Origin: Bacteriovorax sp037444575
Lineage (GTDB): Bacteria > Bdellovibrionota > Bacteriovoracia > Bacteriovoracales > Bacteriovoracaceae
Assembly (NCBI GenBank): GCA_037444575.1
Contig: JBBIME010000003.1
Location: 248,001-312,000, forward strand
Length of the DNA stretch: 64,000 bases
Direction: 5' to 3'
Shown here: one piece after another, positions 17,974 to 27,066 of the stretch
Layout: each line of letters opens with the position of its first letter
Numbering within the stretch: the first letter of the stretch is position 1
Translations under genes and position numbers: made by a program
Notes under the pieces: generated by a model
The model's input: only the letters and a program-made list of their open reading frames with translations
What the model was told of the DNA's origin: nothing
Database searches by the model: none

Positions 17974-18183
17974 ATGACATCGACTCTGTCTTTTGATGAA
18001 GCTGTAAATTTATTAAGAAAAACTGTTACCAATTCAGAAGTCAAAAATCAAAAACACCTTGATCTTGGTTTATGTAGTATCGAAGAGCGTCCACGCTTAC
18101 AACTTGCTTTGATGGTTGTTAACCTTGAAGTTGAAAAAGGCACACTTACTAAAGATCAATTAATAACGAAACTCGGTCTGTAA
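17974..18183 (+). CDS. Small conserved cytoplasmic protein of unknown function
   Basis: This 69-residue protein starts at ATG 17974, which has AAGGGGAT five bases upstream. The open frame extends further but has no ribosome site there. Composition is charged and helical (FDEAVNLLRKTVTNSEVKNQ), with no motif I recognise. It ends 15 nt before lysK and is probably co-transcribed with it. Confidence 0.55.
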   Translation: MTSTLSFDEAVNLLRKTVTNSEVKNQKHLDLGLCSIEERPRLQLALMVVNLEVEKGTLTKDQLITKLGL

Positions 18184-18198
18184 TAAAGGAAAATATTC

Positions 18199-19788
18199 AT
18201 GTCACAAGCACTTAACGACGCCGTTCACTGGGCAGATTTAACAGCAGATAAACTTATCCGCCAGGAAGATAAAGAAACTTACACTCTTGCGAGTGGGATC
18301 ACTCCATCAGGAGTTGTTCACTTCGGGAACTTTCGCGAAGTAATGACAACTGAACTAGTTGCTCGTGGACTTAAAAAACGCGGAAAGAAAGTTCGTTTTA
18401 TATTTTCATGGGATGATTACGATACATTTAGAAAAGTACCGGCCAATCTTCCAAAACAAGAAGAACTTGCTAAATATTTATTCCAACCGATCGTAGATAC
18501 TCCAGATCCATTTGGAGAACACGAATCATACGCTTCTCACCATGAGAAAAGTTTTGAGGCCCAACTAAAAAAAATGGGGATTGAACTAGAGCCAATCTAT
18601 CAATCAAAAAAATATCGCGCTGGTGCCTACAAAGAACAAATTAAGAAAACACTTAAAAATAAAGACACCATTGCGGCCATTTTAAATAAATGGAGATCAA
18701 CTCCATTAGATGAAAACTGGTGGCCAGTTTCAGTTTACTGTTCAAGATGCAACCGCGATAAAACAACTGTTACAAGCTATGACGGTGATTCAACAATCAA
18801 CTACGTTTGTGAATTCGATGAGTGCGCTCATCATGGAAGTGAAGATCTAAACACAACAACAAGAGCAAAACTTCCCTGGAGAATGGACTGGCCGATGCGT
18901 TGGGCATTTGAAAAAGTCGACTTCGAACCCGGTGGAAAAGATCACTCTTCTCAGGGAGGATCATTCACAACAGCTAAAGATATTGTAGCTCAAGTCTACG
19001 ATTGGAAACCACCTATGTACCTACAATACGACTTCGTGTCGATTAAAGGAATGGGCGGAAAAATGAGTTCGTCTAAGGGGAACCTGGTGACTGTAAATGA
19101 CGTATTGGATGTCTATGAACCGGAAATGGTTCGCTGGATCTTCGCTTCTTATAAAACTAATATCGACTTTGGTCTCTCATTCGATCTAGACGTTATTAAA
19201 AACTACGAAGACTTCGATCGCATGGAAAGAATGGCCTACGGATTAGAAGCAGGTAATGAGAAAAAAGTCGCCATGGCAAAAAGAGTTTATGAACTCTCTC
19301 AAATTGGCGAGCATCCAGCAGAAATGCCATTTCAGCCTGCCTTCCGCCACCTTTGTAACGTTCTTCAAATTAACGATCTCGATGTAAAACGCGCTCGTGG
19401 ATTTTATAACAGTGAAATTAAAAATGACCGCGATGAAAGACGTTTTCAAGAACGCGCTCAAAGAGCTGCTTACTGGATTGAAAACTCTGCTCCAGATGAG
19501 TTTAAATTCTCTTTAAATAAAGAACCCGTTAAGTTTGAAATGACTGAAAAGCAAGTATTGTTCTTAAACAATCTTCGCGAGTATTTGAGTTCTAACTGGA
19601 ATAGTATTGCTGATGATAAGACTCTTCATGAAAAAATGTATGAAATGATAAACGCTCTTGAACTTGAGCCAATACCAGTCTTTACAATGCTCTATAAGAA
19701 GCTGATTAATCTAGAAAAAGGGCCAAAATTAGCAGGCTTTATCAGAACAATAGGCCTTGAGAGAGTTTTAAAACTGCTAGTGTCATAA
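18199..19788 (+). CDS. lysK: Lysyl-tRNA synthetase, class I
   Basis: This 529-residue enzyme charges tRNA-Lys using the class I Rossmann catalytic core, the version common in archaea and found in some bacteria instead of class II LysS. The HIGH-equivalent HFGN is at 41-44 in GITPSGVVHFGNFREV, and KMSSSKG is near 288-294. A cysteine pair YCSRCNRD lies mid-chain. The C-terminal half is helical, as in the family. SD AAAGGAAA precedes the ATG. A strong terminator follows at 19840. I saw no lysS in the window; the rest of the genome is unseen. Confidence 0.95.
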   Translation: MSQALNDAVHWADLTADKLIRQEDKETYTLASGITPSGVVHFGNFREVMTTELVARGLKKRGKKVRFIFSWDDYDTFRKVPANLPKQEELAKYLFQPIVDTPDPFGEHESYASHHEKSFEAQLKKMGIELEPIYQSKKYRAGAYKEQIKKTLKNKDTIAAILNKWRSTPLDENWWPVSVYCSRCNRDKTTVTSYDGDSTINYVCEFDECAHHGSEDLNTTTRAKLPWRMDWPMRWAFEKVDFEPGGKDHSSQGGSFTTAKDIVAQVYDWKPPMYLQYDFVSIKGMGGKMSSSKGNLVTVNDVLDVYEPEMVRWIFASYKTNIDFGLSFDLDVIKNYEDFDRMERMAYGLEAGNEKKVAMAKRVYELSQIGEHPAEMPFQPAFRHLCNVLQINDLDVKRARGFYNSEIKNDRDERRFQERAQRAAYWIENSAPDEFKFSLNKEPVKFEMTEKQVLFLNNLREYLSSNWNSIADDKTLHEKMYEMINALELEPIPVFTMLYKKLINLEKGPKLAGFIRTIGLERVLKLLVS

Positions 19789-19839
19789 TGCTTCTTTTTA
19801 TGACATCAAAATTCTCCAAAATGTAAAAATTCTTACAAA

Positions 19840-19864
19840 GGGCCTTAAAAAGGCCCTTTTTTTT
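19840..19864 (+). terminator. Rho-independent terminator after lysK
   Basis: A 7-bp stem GGGCCTT/AAGGCCC with a three-base loop is followed by eight T residues, 51 nt after the lysK stop. Confidence 0.9.
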
Positions 19865-19951
19865 AATAACCGACAACTCTCGTTTGCAGAGTTCAAAAAT
19901 CTTCGATAAACCAAAATTAACCAATCTAAATTTCATGGAGAAAATAGGATT

Positions 19952-20500
19952 ATGAAGACATTAATTGCTCTGTGTATTTTGCTATTAAGTTCTGTTGTAA
20001 ACGCTGAAATCTGTACAGTCGTTATTCGCGATCAGTATGGCTATGAGTACGATACTTTTACTCGTAGTTCATATTCAACTGATGCTGCATGCGACGCTGC
20101 CAGATGGGATTGTAATCGTGAACTTTCTGAAGAACAATCAGAGGGACGCTATTACGATGCAATCTGCTCTGTAAAAAATATATCTCCAAGCTATCCACCA
20201 TCGTATCCATATCCAAGTTATCCACCAAGCTATCCACCATCATACCCATATCCAAGTTATCCACCTTCATATCCATCTCCTAGTTATCCTCCAAGATACC
20301 CACGTGAACCAAGTTATCCGCGTGAACCAAGTTACCCACGTGAACCAAGTTACCCGCGTGAACCAAGTTACCCGCGTGAACCAAGTTACCCTCGTCAACC
20401 AGGTGGCTATCCATATCCAGGTCCAGGACCTCGCCAACCAGGAAGAGAACCACCTAGAGATGCGCCAGGATCAGGGCCAAGATACCCAGGACCACGTTAA
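19952..20500 (+). CDS. Secreted four-cysteine-module protein with Tyr/Pro-rich repeats
   Basis: This 182-residue protein has a signal peptide (1-18, ending VVNA-EIC). Residues 19-70 form a module with four cysteines (EICTVVIRD...AACDAARWDC...YYDAIC) that is clearly paralogous to the start of the next gene. The rest is low-complexity: SYPPSYPYP repeats, then five exact PREPSY units, then a Gly/Pro/Arg tail. The tail is probably extended and surface- or wall-interacting. No known domain is recognised. SD GGAG lies upstream. Confidence 0.7.
   Translation: MKTLIALCILLLSSVVNAEICTVVIRDQYGYEYDTFTRSSYSTDAACDAARWDCNRELSEEQSEGRYYDAICSVKNISPSYPPSYPYPSYPPSYPPSYPYPSYPPSYPSPSYPPRYPREPSYPREPSYPREPSYPREPSYPREPSYPRQPGGYPYPGPGPRQPGREPPRDAPGSGPRYPGPR
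20300..20389 (+). repeat. 18-bp tandem repeat, five units, coding PREPSY
   Basis: Five consecutive units of CCACGTGAACCAAGTTAC (third-position variants only) run in frame inside the Tyr/Pro-rich protein. A sixth, degraded unit (PRQPGG) follows. Such a near-identical array is prone to slippage and unit-number variation. Confidence 0.9.
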
Positions 20501-20537
20501 TTAAAAAGAAACTCTACACACTATTAGGAGAACGAGA

Positions 20538-21215
20538 ATGAAATCATTACTAGCACTTTTAATCTTGGGTTTTTCTGCTTTTGCTTCTGCTGAAGTATGC
20601 ACATCTGTTATTAGAGACAGATCTGGGTATGAATGGGAAACGTTTACTCGTTCATCTTATTCTCAGTCAGCGGCCTGCGATCAAGCTCTTTATGACTGTC
20701 GTGATGCTCTAGCATACGCTCAATCATATGGACGCTATTACGATGCTCAATGTGAGATCAAATGGAATAATCCATACCCAACTCCAACTCCTAATCCATA
20801 TCCAAATCCATACCCAACACCAAATCCATCTGGGTATATCTGCCAAACTGATCTTGTAGATTACTATGGCAATACAGTGAGAAGTTTCACTGCTCCAGGC
20901 GCGGATCCAGCAACGGCCTGTATGACTTCAGATAATTTCTGCAAAGTTGAACTAGCTAGAAACAACACTTACGGAACTCGTTGTGAAAATAGAGGATTAA
21001 TTGGAAACAGAAATGATCCAAGACCTCCTTCAAGAAATAGAGTTGAGCAATGTACAGTAAATCGTCTAGACCCTGCTGGAATGTTTGTTCAAGCTTATAC
21101 TGAACAAGCTTCAGGGCCAATAAACTCTGATGTAAAAGGTGAAGCTTGTAGACTTGCTTTGCAAGATTGCTCTCGCGATATAAGAGGACGTCAGACTTGT
21201 AATATTGTTCGGTAG
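20538..21215 (+). CDS. Secreted protein with three four-cysteine modules
   Basis: This 225-residue protein has a signal peptide (1-18, ending ASA-EVC). Module 1 (about 19-75) matches the previous protein nearly residue for residue (RDRSGYEWETFTRSSYS, YGRYYDAQC). After a Pro/Asn linker, module 2 (about 96-150: YICQTDLVDYYGNT...AC...FC...RC) and module 3 (about 171-224: EQCTVNRLDPAGMF...AC...DC...TC) repeat the same Cys spacing with less identity. It is a tandem paralogue of the gene before it. Function unknown; disulfide-stabilised extracellular domains are inferred. Confidence 0.7.
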   Translation: MKSLLALLILGFSAFASAEVCTSVIRDRSGYEWETFTRSSYSQSAACDQALYDCRDALAYAQSYGRYYDAQCEIKWNNPYPTPTPNPYPNPYPTPNPSGYICQTDLVDYYGNTVRSFTAPGADPATACMTSDNFCKVELARNNTYGTRCENRGLIGNRNDPRPPSRNRVEQCTVNRLDPAGMFVQAYTEQASGPINSDVKGEACRLALQDCSRDIRGRQTCNIVR

Positions 21216-21225
21216 AAAAAATAGT

Positions 21226-21253
21226 AAAAGCGGTCTTCGGGCCGCTTTTTTTT
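21226..21253 (+). terminator. Rho-independent terminator with UUCG tetraloop
   Basis: A 10-bp stem AAAAGCGGTC/GGCCGCTTTT (one G-T pair) is closed by a TTCG tetraloop and followed by T residues, 11 nt after the stop of the three-module protein. The A-run on the left also makes it usable for the converging ispB gene. Confidence 0.9.
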
Positions 21254-21267
21254 GCCTTAGTATTCTC

Positions 21268-22251
21268 TTAGTTTTGTCTTAACCCCATATATGAGATAAC
21301 CAATTGAAGATGTTCGATAGCAGAATCTAATTCTTTTGATTCATTTTTATAGAGAGTGGATGAAAGATAAGTTTTAAGTTCAGAAAGCAAATGAGATGCC
21401 TCTTCTAAATGCTCTGTGGCCTCTTTAGAAATCGTTTCAACTGATGGACGAATATCTACGGCAGAAAGCAGTCCTGTTAGATCTTCACCATTTTTAAAGC
21501 GACTCATTAAATCTGGACGTGTTGATAGAAGTTCAAACACAACAGCATTTACAATTCCATTTTTCAAGTCCAATTCCTGATCTTTAAAAGACTCACCTGA
21601 GTAATCTAAAGTATCGTCGATAAGCTGGAATGCTAATCCCAAATGATTTCCAAAATCTCGACAAAGTGTCTGAATTTCAATCGGCATATGAGTAAACATA
21701 GCAGGAGCAAGCGTACAATAGCTCATAACAGAAGATGTTTTATTTTTTGCAACTTCTCGAATAGCTTCTCGTGTATAGTCGCGACTAGATATTAAATCTA
21801 ACTGCAACCACTCCCCAACAGAAAGATCTTTAATAACTAAAGACATTTCATTAACAAGTGAAAGCTCTCCTGTAGAACATAGGTCGACAATCACTAAAGA
21901 AAGAAGATAGTCACCCGCAAGTACAGCTTTTTTATTTGATGCAAGAATATTTATAGAAGGGGCCCCTCTTCTTAGGGTCGCATTATCGATGACATCATCG
22001 TGAGACAGTGAAGCGGCATGAACTAATTCAGTGGCCCGAGCAAAAGGCGTCATTTTATCTAAATCGGCCTTAAATAGATTGGCCATTAGAAAAGTCAGAA
22101 GTGGGCGAAGACGCTTTCCCCCTCTAAGAACGCTGCGTGATAAAACATCATCAATAGCAGCATTGGCATTAACTGAGCGAATTTTTAGATCTAAATTTTT
22201 AGACCGCGCTAGCACGTGACTTGGTAATGAATCTAAAAAATCTTTAATCAT
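21268..22251 (-). CDS. ispB: All-trans polyprenyl diphosphate synthase
   Basis: This 327-residue prenyl-chain elongase condenses IPP units to make the quinone side chain. The first aspartate motif is LSHDDVIDNATLRRGAPS (DDxxD, about 78-95), the second FQLIDDTLDYSGE (about 213-225), and GGKRLRPLLTFL near residue 45 binds IPP. Length fits octaprenyl/heptaprenyl synthases; exact chain length is not readable. It is divergent from menG and the men operon, so it probably supplies the prenyl donor used by MenA. The symbol is given by family, not proven orthology. Confidence 0.88.
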   Translation of the reverse strand: MIKDFLDSLPSHVLARSKNLDLKIRSVNANAAIDDVLSRSVLRGGKRLRPLLTFLMANLFKADLDKMTPFARATELVHAASLSHDDVIDNATLRRGAPSINILASNKKAVLAGDYLLSLVIVDLCSTGELSLVNEMSLVIKDLSVGEWLQLDLISSRDYTREAIREVAKNKTSSVMSYCTLAPAMFTHMPIEIQTLCRDFGNHLGLAFQLIDDTLDYSGESFKDQELDLKNGIVNAVVFELLSTRPDLMSRFKNGEDLTGLLSAVDIRPSVETISKEATEHLEEASHLLSELKTYLSSTLYKNESKELDSAIEHLQLVISYMGLRQN

Positions 22252-22406
22252 TAAATGCCTTAGGAGTTTCTATTGAAGATTTGCAAAGAAAGTTAACAAA
22301 TACAATCATTTTTGTAAATCCAATTCTTGCTAGGGACACTCGCTTTAAGGTAAAAAGAGATCTCAAATTTAGCAGATTTCAATGCCCAAACGCACAGGTA
22401 GTCACA

Positions 22407-23123
22407 ATGAACAATGAACTTAGTGAACGAAAAAAAGAATCCTACAAAATATTTGATGATATTGCGGGAACCTACGATTTTTTAAACCATACACTATCAA
22501 TGGGAATTGATATTTATTGGAGAAAAAAATTTTTAAAATACATTCCGCAAAAAGATTCTATTAATGCCCTAGATCTTGCAACTGGTACTGGTGATGTGCC
22601 GTTAACTCTTATAAGTGACACAAGAATTAAAAAAATCACTGGACTGGATCTCTCCAAAGGTATGGTCGATATCGGTATCGAAAAAGTTAAGAAAAAAGGA
22701 CTAGATAAAAAGATTTTCTTAATGCTTGGGGATGCTGTCCATATCCCAGCAGCTGATAACACATTTGACATCACAACAATTTCTTTTGGAATTAGAAATT
22801 TTTCTGACCCACAAAAATCACTGCATGATATTTATCGTGTTCTAAAAAAAGATGGCCGGGTCATGATCATGGAGTTTGCAATTCCTGCCAATCCATTGAT
22901 TCGTGCTATTTATTTCTTTTACTTTCGCCACTTTCTCCCAAGAATTGGGAATCTCGTGTCTAAACACAAAGATGCTTACACCTATCTAAATAAAACAGTA
23001 GAGGATTTTCCCTATGGTGATAAATTTTTAGATCTTATGAAAAATGCTGGCTTTAAAAACTTAAGAAAAGAATCTCTTACTTTTGGAATAGCTATGCTCT
23101 ATATCGGAGATAAAATCGAATAA
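22407..23123 (+). CDS. menG: Demethylmenaquinone methyltransferase (MenG/UbiE)
   Basis: This 238-residue SAM-dependent methyltransferase catalyses the last step of menaquinone synthesis. The start at 22407 (MNNELSERKKESYKIF) is chosen because AGGTAG precedes it and the family begins there; the upstream extension to TTG 22281 is unlike the family. Motif I is ALDLATGTGDVPL, followed by GLDLSKGMVDIG, GDAVHIPAADNTFD and the UbiE signature ISFGIRNFSDPQKSL. It is the first gene of the men run and four bases from menF. UbiE in ubiquinone makers is homologous, but the men context favours menaquinone. Confidence 0.92.
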   Translation: MNNELSERKKESYKIFDDIAGTYDFLNHTLSMGIDIYWRKKFLKYIPQKDSINALDLATGTGDVPLTLISDTRIKKITGLDLSKGMVDIGIEKVKKKGLDKKIFLMLGDAVHIPAADNTFDITTISFGIRNFSDPQKSLHDIYRVLKKDGRVMIMEFAIPANPLIRAIYFFYFRHFLPRIGNLVSKHKDAYTYLNKTVEDFPYGDKFLDLMKNAGFKNLRKESLTFGIAMLYIGDKIE

Positions 23124-23127
23124 GTTC

Positions 23128-24405
23128 ATGATGAAGCTCAATCAATTTTTTGAAATAGAACTTCCCAAAATCAATCTCTCCCTAAGAGCGAACGATTCAG
23201 AATGTCTTTTTTTTGAATTTGATAGAATTAATTTAGAAGAACTTTTAAACCACACAATCTCTGAGAAAATTTTCTACTTCAAATCTAAGTATAACGATTT
23301 TACTTTTTTAGGTTTTGGGCATTCAAACACAATCAAGGCCAGTGAACTTAAAGGATTCATTTCTAACAACCCAACATTTTTTTTAACAGCGATATTTTCC
23401 TTTGAAGAAGATCCAAAGAATGCAGAATTTATTCTTCCGGAATGGATTTTCATCACGAGAGAAAATAAAACAGAACTCCATATCTTAAAAAGTTCTGAAG
23501 ACAACAACTTCTCTACTCCCAGTTTATTTTTTAATTTAAATTTTGATTTATTTCACTACGATCCCCAGATTACGCACTGGACATCTTACGAAGAACATCC
23601 TGAGCATGATCAGTGGATTAAAATAATCGAAGAATGCAATCGCTTATTTGATCAACAAACACTAGATAAGATTGTGATGTCGAGAACAAAAGTCTTTAAC
23701 TACGACGATGCTATTGACCCCATTGCCTTCTTTAAAGCTGTTTTAGAAAAGAATGATACGACAAATAGTTATCAGATTTTTGCACAAACAACTTTTGGAA
23801 AAGCATTTATTTCAATAACTCCAGAAAGATTTTTTACCATTGAAAAGAATAGATTTCATTCAATAGCGCTGGCCGGAAGTGTCCCACGTGGAAAAACACC
23901 AGAAGAGGATTTAGAGTTTGAACAGATTTTAAATACATCTGACAAATTATTTCGCGAGCACAGTCTTGTCACAGAAGAAATTGTTAAAATACTCTCAACT
24001 CTTACAAATGACATCCATGTATCCTCTCCTGAAATAATGAAATTGCCCTACATTCAACATAAAGCTGTCACAATTACTGCTAACTTAAAAAGCAATAATG
24101 ATCCACTTGAGTTAGTAAGCCTTTTACATCCAACTCCAGCGGTAGGTGGCCTGCCTACAAAAACGGCATTGCCGAAAATATTGGAGCTGGAGCCATACCA
24201 TCGAAATAACTATGCTGCTCCTATTGGAGTTATCAGTGCACATTATTCCGAACTAGCAGTTGGAATTAGATCAGCTCTTATTGAAAGGGAAAAACTGACT
24301 GTATTCGGAGGAGCTGGAATTGTTAAAGGCTCAATCCCCGAAGAGGAATGGATTGAAACTGGAACAAAAATGAATCCTTTTTTAAAGGTTGTTAACCATG
24401 AATAA
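23128..24405 (+). CDS. menF: Isochorismate synthase MenF
   Basis: This 425-residue chorismate-utilising enzyme makes isochorismate for menaquinone. The C-terminal catalytic domain (about 160-425) has VMSRTKVF with the catalytic Lys region, SITPERFFTIEKNRFHSIALAGSVPRGKTPEED (split motif GSxxRG), LHPTPAVGGLPT and GIVKGSIPEEEWIETGTKM at the end. The N-terminal half is divergent, as is usual for the family. The stop overlaps the menD start. A standalone salicylate synthase is the alternative, excluded by context. Confidence 0.92.
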   Translation: MMKLNQFFEIELPKINLSLRANDSECLFFEFDRINLEELLNHTISEKIFYFKSKYNDFTFLGFGHSNTIKASELKGFISNNPTFFLTAIFSFEEDPKNAEFILPEWIFITRENKTELHILKSSEDNNFSTPSLFFNLNFDLFHYDPQITHWTSYEEHPEHDQWIKIIEECNRLFDQQTLDKIVMSRTKVFNYDDAIDPIAFFKAVLEKNDTTNSYQIFAQTTFGKAFISITPERFFTIEKNRFHSIALAGSVPRGKTPEEDLEFEQILNTSDKLFREHSLVTEEIVKILSTLTNDIHVSSPEIMKLPYIQHKAVTITANLKSNNDPLELVSLLHPTPAVGGLPTKTALPKILELEPYHRNNYAAPIGVISAHYSELAVGIRSALIEREKLTVFGGAGIVKGSIPEEEWIETGTKMNPFLKVVNHE

Positions 24406-26146
24406 ATTATTAGATGAAAATATAAATCGCGTTTGGTCAACGCTTATCATAGATGAGTTTTTAAAAAACAAAATAACCCATTTCTATCTTTCTCCGGGAA
24501 TGAGAAACGCTCCCCTTATCGCAGCTCTAACTCATTTTCAAAAATTTAATTCTGATATAAAAATTTTCACATGTATCGATGAGAGAGCTGGTAGCTATCG
24601 TGCCTTGGGGTACTCAAAATCTACAGGAAAACCTTGTGTTCTACTTTGCACATCTGGAACGGCCATGGCCAACTATATGCCAGCGGTTATCGAAGCAAAA
24701 AAATCAAATCTTCCACTGATTATTGTATCGGCCGATCGCCCGAGTGAACTTACATTCTGTGATGATAACCAAACCATGGATCAAACAAATCTTTATGGAG
24801 ATTATGTCCAGGGAGAAATGGGTTTAGGTGCTCCGACAATTGAAATTAGTCCTTTAGCTCTTACATCTTCTCTTTCAAATTTGATTCACAAATCTCTTTA
24901 TCCTCAAAAGGGGCCAGTGCATTTTAACTGTGCTTTTAGAGAGCCATTAGAAGCTGTAAAAAGACCAATTCCTGAAGAGTACTTAAGTCTTGCAAGGGAT
25001 CAAGTCAATCGATCAGGCCCCTGCACTCGCTACATGAATTCAAGTACCATTCCTTCTAAAAATGATTTAGCAGAGGTGGCCACAATCCTGAAAAACTCAA
25101 GATCGGGAATATTGGTTATTGGTAGTTTAAATCCTTATGACCAAACTAACGACGTCGTAAACTTCATCAAAAAATTAAAATGGCCTGTATATTTTGATAT
25201 TTCCAGTTCACTTAAATATGAATTTAACTTAACAGACAATGCTCTTCCAACGTTTGATCACCCAGAGGTTCAAGAAGCATTGATTAATAATCCTCCAGAA
25301 ACAGTTTTTCATATCGGAGGAAGGCTTACTTCAAAACACTATTATTCTTTTTTAAAGCAGGTTCCTTCAATTAACTTAATTACTCTTAGCAGAAACATTG
25401 AAAAAGAAGATCCAAGCCATCACACCAAAATTAGAATCAATGCTGATATCAATTCAACGCTCCATGCTTTAGGCAGTGAAATAAAAGATAATGAGTGCAA
25501 AGAAATTAAATTTGAACTTAACTTTGAATCTTTTACGAAACAGAAGATCAAATTAATCGATGAAGGACCTCTTGCATACCCTCTCATTAGTAAGACGATT
25601 GTCGACAATATTAAAAACGAGTCTATCCTTTACATCGGAAATAGCACTGTTGTTAGATCGTTTGATGCTTATTTCTCTTTTGAAAATAGAAAGAAAATTA
25701 CAGTAGCAACCAACAGAGGTGTTAGTGGAATTGAAGGATTCATCGCCTCAACTAACGGCTTTATAGACGGGTCTCAAAAAGAAGTCTATCTTGTCATTGG
25801 AGATGTGGCCTTCATTCATGATCTAAACTCACTCTATTTTTTGAAAGATCAAAAGATTCCTTTAAAAATCATTTTAATTAACAATGACGGAGGAGGGATT
25901 TTTACTCTTCTTCCAATTCACAAAGAACAAAACGTGCTCGACTATATTACAAGTCCACATGGTCAAACCTTTAAAAAAGCAGCAGACCTCATTGGAATTG
26001 ATTACCTTGAAGTTAAGGATAAAAAAGATCTAGCAATTAAATTTAATGAGCTTCAAGAAATGAATCGTCATTGTTTAATGGAAATTTTAGTAGATAATAA
26101 AACGAATAAAGAAGTTTACGATCAACTAAAAACTATAAAATTATAA
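24398..26146 (+). CDS. menD: SEPHCHC synthase MenD
   Basis: This 582-residue thiamine-diphosphate enzyme joins isochorismate to the succinic semialdehyde unit from 2-oxoglutarate. Start ATG 24398 overlaps menF by 8 nt, with AAAGG nine bases upstream. The ThDP fold is evident: HFYLSPGMRNAPLIAAL and CIDERAGSYRALGYSKSTGKP in the PYR domain, LLCTSGTAMANYMPAVIEA, and the ThDP/Mg motif VIGDVAFIHDLNSLYFLK...NNDGGGIF in the C-terminal domain. These match MenD specifically. Cofactors are ThDP and Mg2+, and the location is cytoplasmic. Confidence 0.95.
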   Translation: MNKLLDENINRVWSTLIIDEFLKNKITHFYLSPGMRNAPLIAALTHFQKFNSDIKIFTCIDERAGSYRALGYSKSTGKPCVLLCTSGTAMANYMPAVIEAKKSNLPLIIVSADRPSELTFCDDNQTMDQTNLYGDYVQGEMGLGAPTIEISPLALTSSLSNLIHKSLYPQKGPVHFNCAFREPLEAVKRPIPEEYLSLARDQVNRSGPCTRYMNSSTIPSKNDLAEVATILKNSRSGILVIGSLNPYDQTNDVVNFIKKLKWPVYFDISSSLKYEFNLTDNALPTFDHPEVQEALINNPPETVFHIGGRLTSKHYYSFLKQVPSINLITLSRNIEKEDPSHHTKIRINADINSTLHALGSEIKDNECKEIKFELNFESFTKQKIKLIDEGPLAYPLISKTIVDNIKNESILYIGNSTVVRSFDAYFSFENRKKITVATNRGVSGIEGFIASTNGFIDGSQKEVYLVIGDVAFIHDLNSLYFLKDQKIPLKIILINNDGGGIFTLLPIHKEQNVLDYITSPHGQTFKKAADLIGIDYLEVKDKKDLAIKFNELQEMNRHCLMEILVDNKTNKEVYDQLKTIKL

Positions 26147-26166
26147 AACTATAAGAAGAAACTAAT

Positions 26167-27066
26167 ATGCCTTCAAAGATTTCAAGATGGATTATTGCCA
26201 TTCGTCCAAAAACTCTTTTTGCTTCTATTGCACCTGTTATTTTAGGCTTAACAATTGCGTACATCCATCAAAACCATCTCAACGTTTTAGTGGCCATTCT
26301 CACTATGTTATGTGCGATCTTTATGCAAATCGCGACAAACATCGCTAATGATTACCTTGATTCATTAAAAGGAATTGATACTGAAAATAGACTAGGACCT
26401 CTAAGAGTTACACACGCAGGACTAATCTCAGCGACGAGCATGAGAAACGCATTAATCTTTGTTTTGGCACTATCTTTTTTAATGGGAATTTATCTCATGT
26501 GGATAGGTGGACCAGTCATTGTTTTAATTGGTCTTCTTTCACTTTATTTTGCTTATGGATACACAGGCGGACCATTTCCACTTTCCTATAATGGATTGGG
26601 AGAAGTCGCGGCCTTTATATTTTTTGGAATTATTGCGGTCTCAGGAACAACTTATTTACAAACTCACCAATTCACCAGTCTTTCTTTAATTTTGGGAATG
26701 GGACCTGGATTTATCTCTGCGACTGTCCTTGCGATTAATAATTTAAGAGATATCGAAAGTGACTCTGCTACAAACAAAAGAACGATCGCCGTTCGCTTTG
26801 GAGAACATTTTCAGAGAAAATTATGTGTTTCTCTAATCGCCTTATCATCACTGCTATTAATTGTCGTAACATTTACATTTCATTATCCATGGATGTTACC
26901 AGCTTGCATTTTACCTCTTTTATTTATGAAAAACTGGTTTCGTATCGCCAAAGGTCCAATTGATAAAACTCTCAATCAGGCCCTGGCAAAAACAGCAGTC
27001 TATCTTCTACTTTATTGTGTTTTGGCCTCAGTAGGACTCCTTATTTCTACTGGTAAAATAGCATGA
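26167..27066 (+). CDS. menA: 1,4-dihydroxy-2-naphthoate polyprenyltransferase MenA
   Basis: This 299-residue UbiA-superfamily membrane enzyme has about eight to nine spans. The first aspartate motif is NIANDYLDSLKGIDT (NDxxD-type, about 58-72) and the second NNLRDIESDSATNKRTIAVRFG (about 196-217). RPKTLFASIAPVILG at the N-terminus is typical of MenA. It attaches the polyprenyl chain, presumably the product of the adjacent IspB, to DHNA. It overlaps menC by 4 nt. Confidence 0.93.
   Translation: MPSKISRWIIAIRPKTLFASIAPVILGLTIAYIHQNHLNVLVAILTMLCAIFMQIATNIANDYLDSLKGIDTENRLGPLRVTHAGLISATSMRNALIFVLALSFLMGIYLMWIGGPVIVLIGLLSLYFAYGYTGGPFPLSYNGLGEVAAFIFFGIIAVSGTTYLQTHQFTSLSLILGMGPGFISATVLAINNLRDIESDSATNKRTIAVRFGEHFQRKLCVSLIALSSLLLIVVTFTFHYPWMLPACILPLLFMKNWFRIAKGPIDKTLNQALAKTAVYLLLYCVLASVGLLISTGKIA

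Noticed and set aside
22281..22406. Upstream extension of menG
   Set aside because: The TTG start and 42 extra residues do not fit the family, while ATG 22407 has AGGTAG before it.
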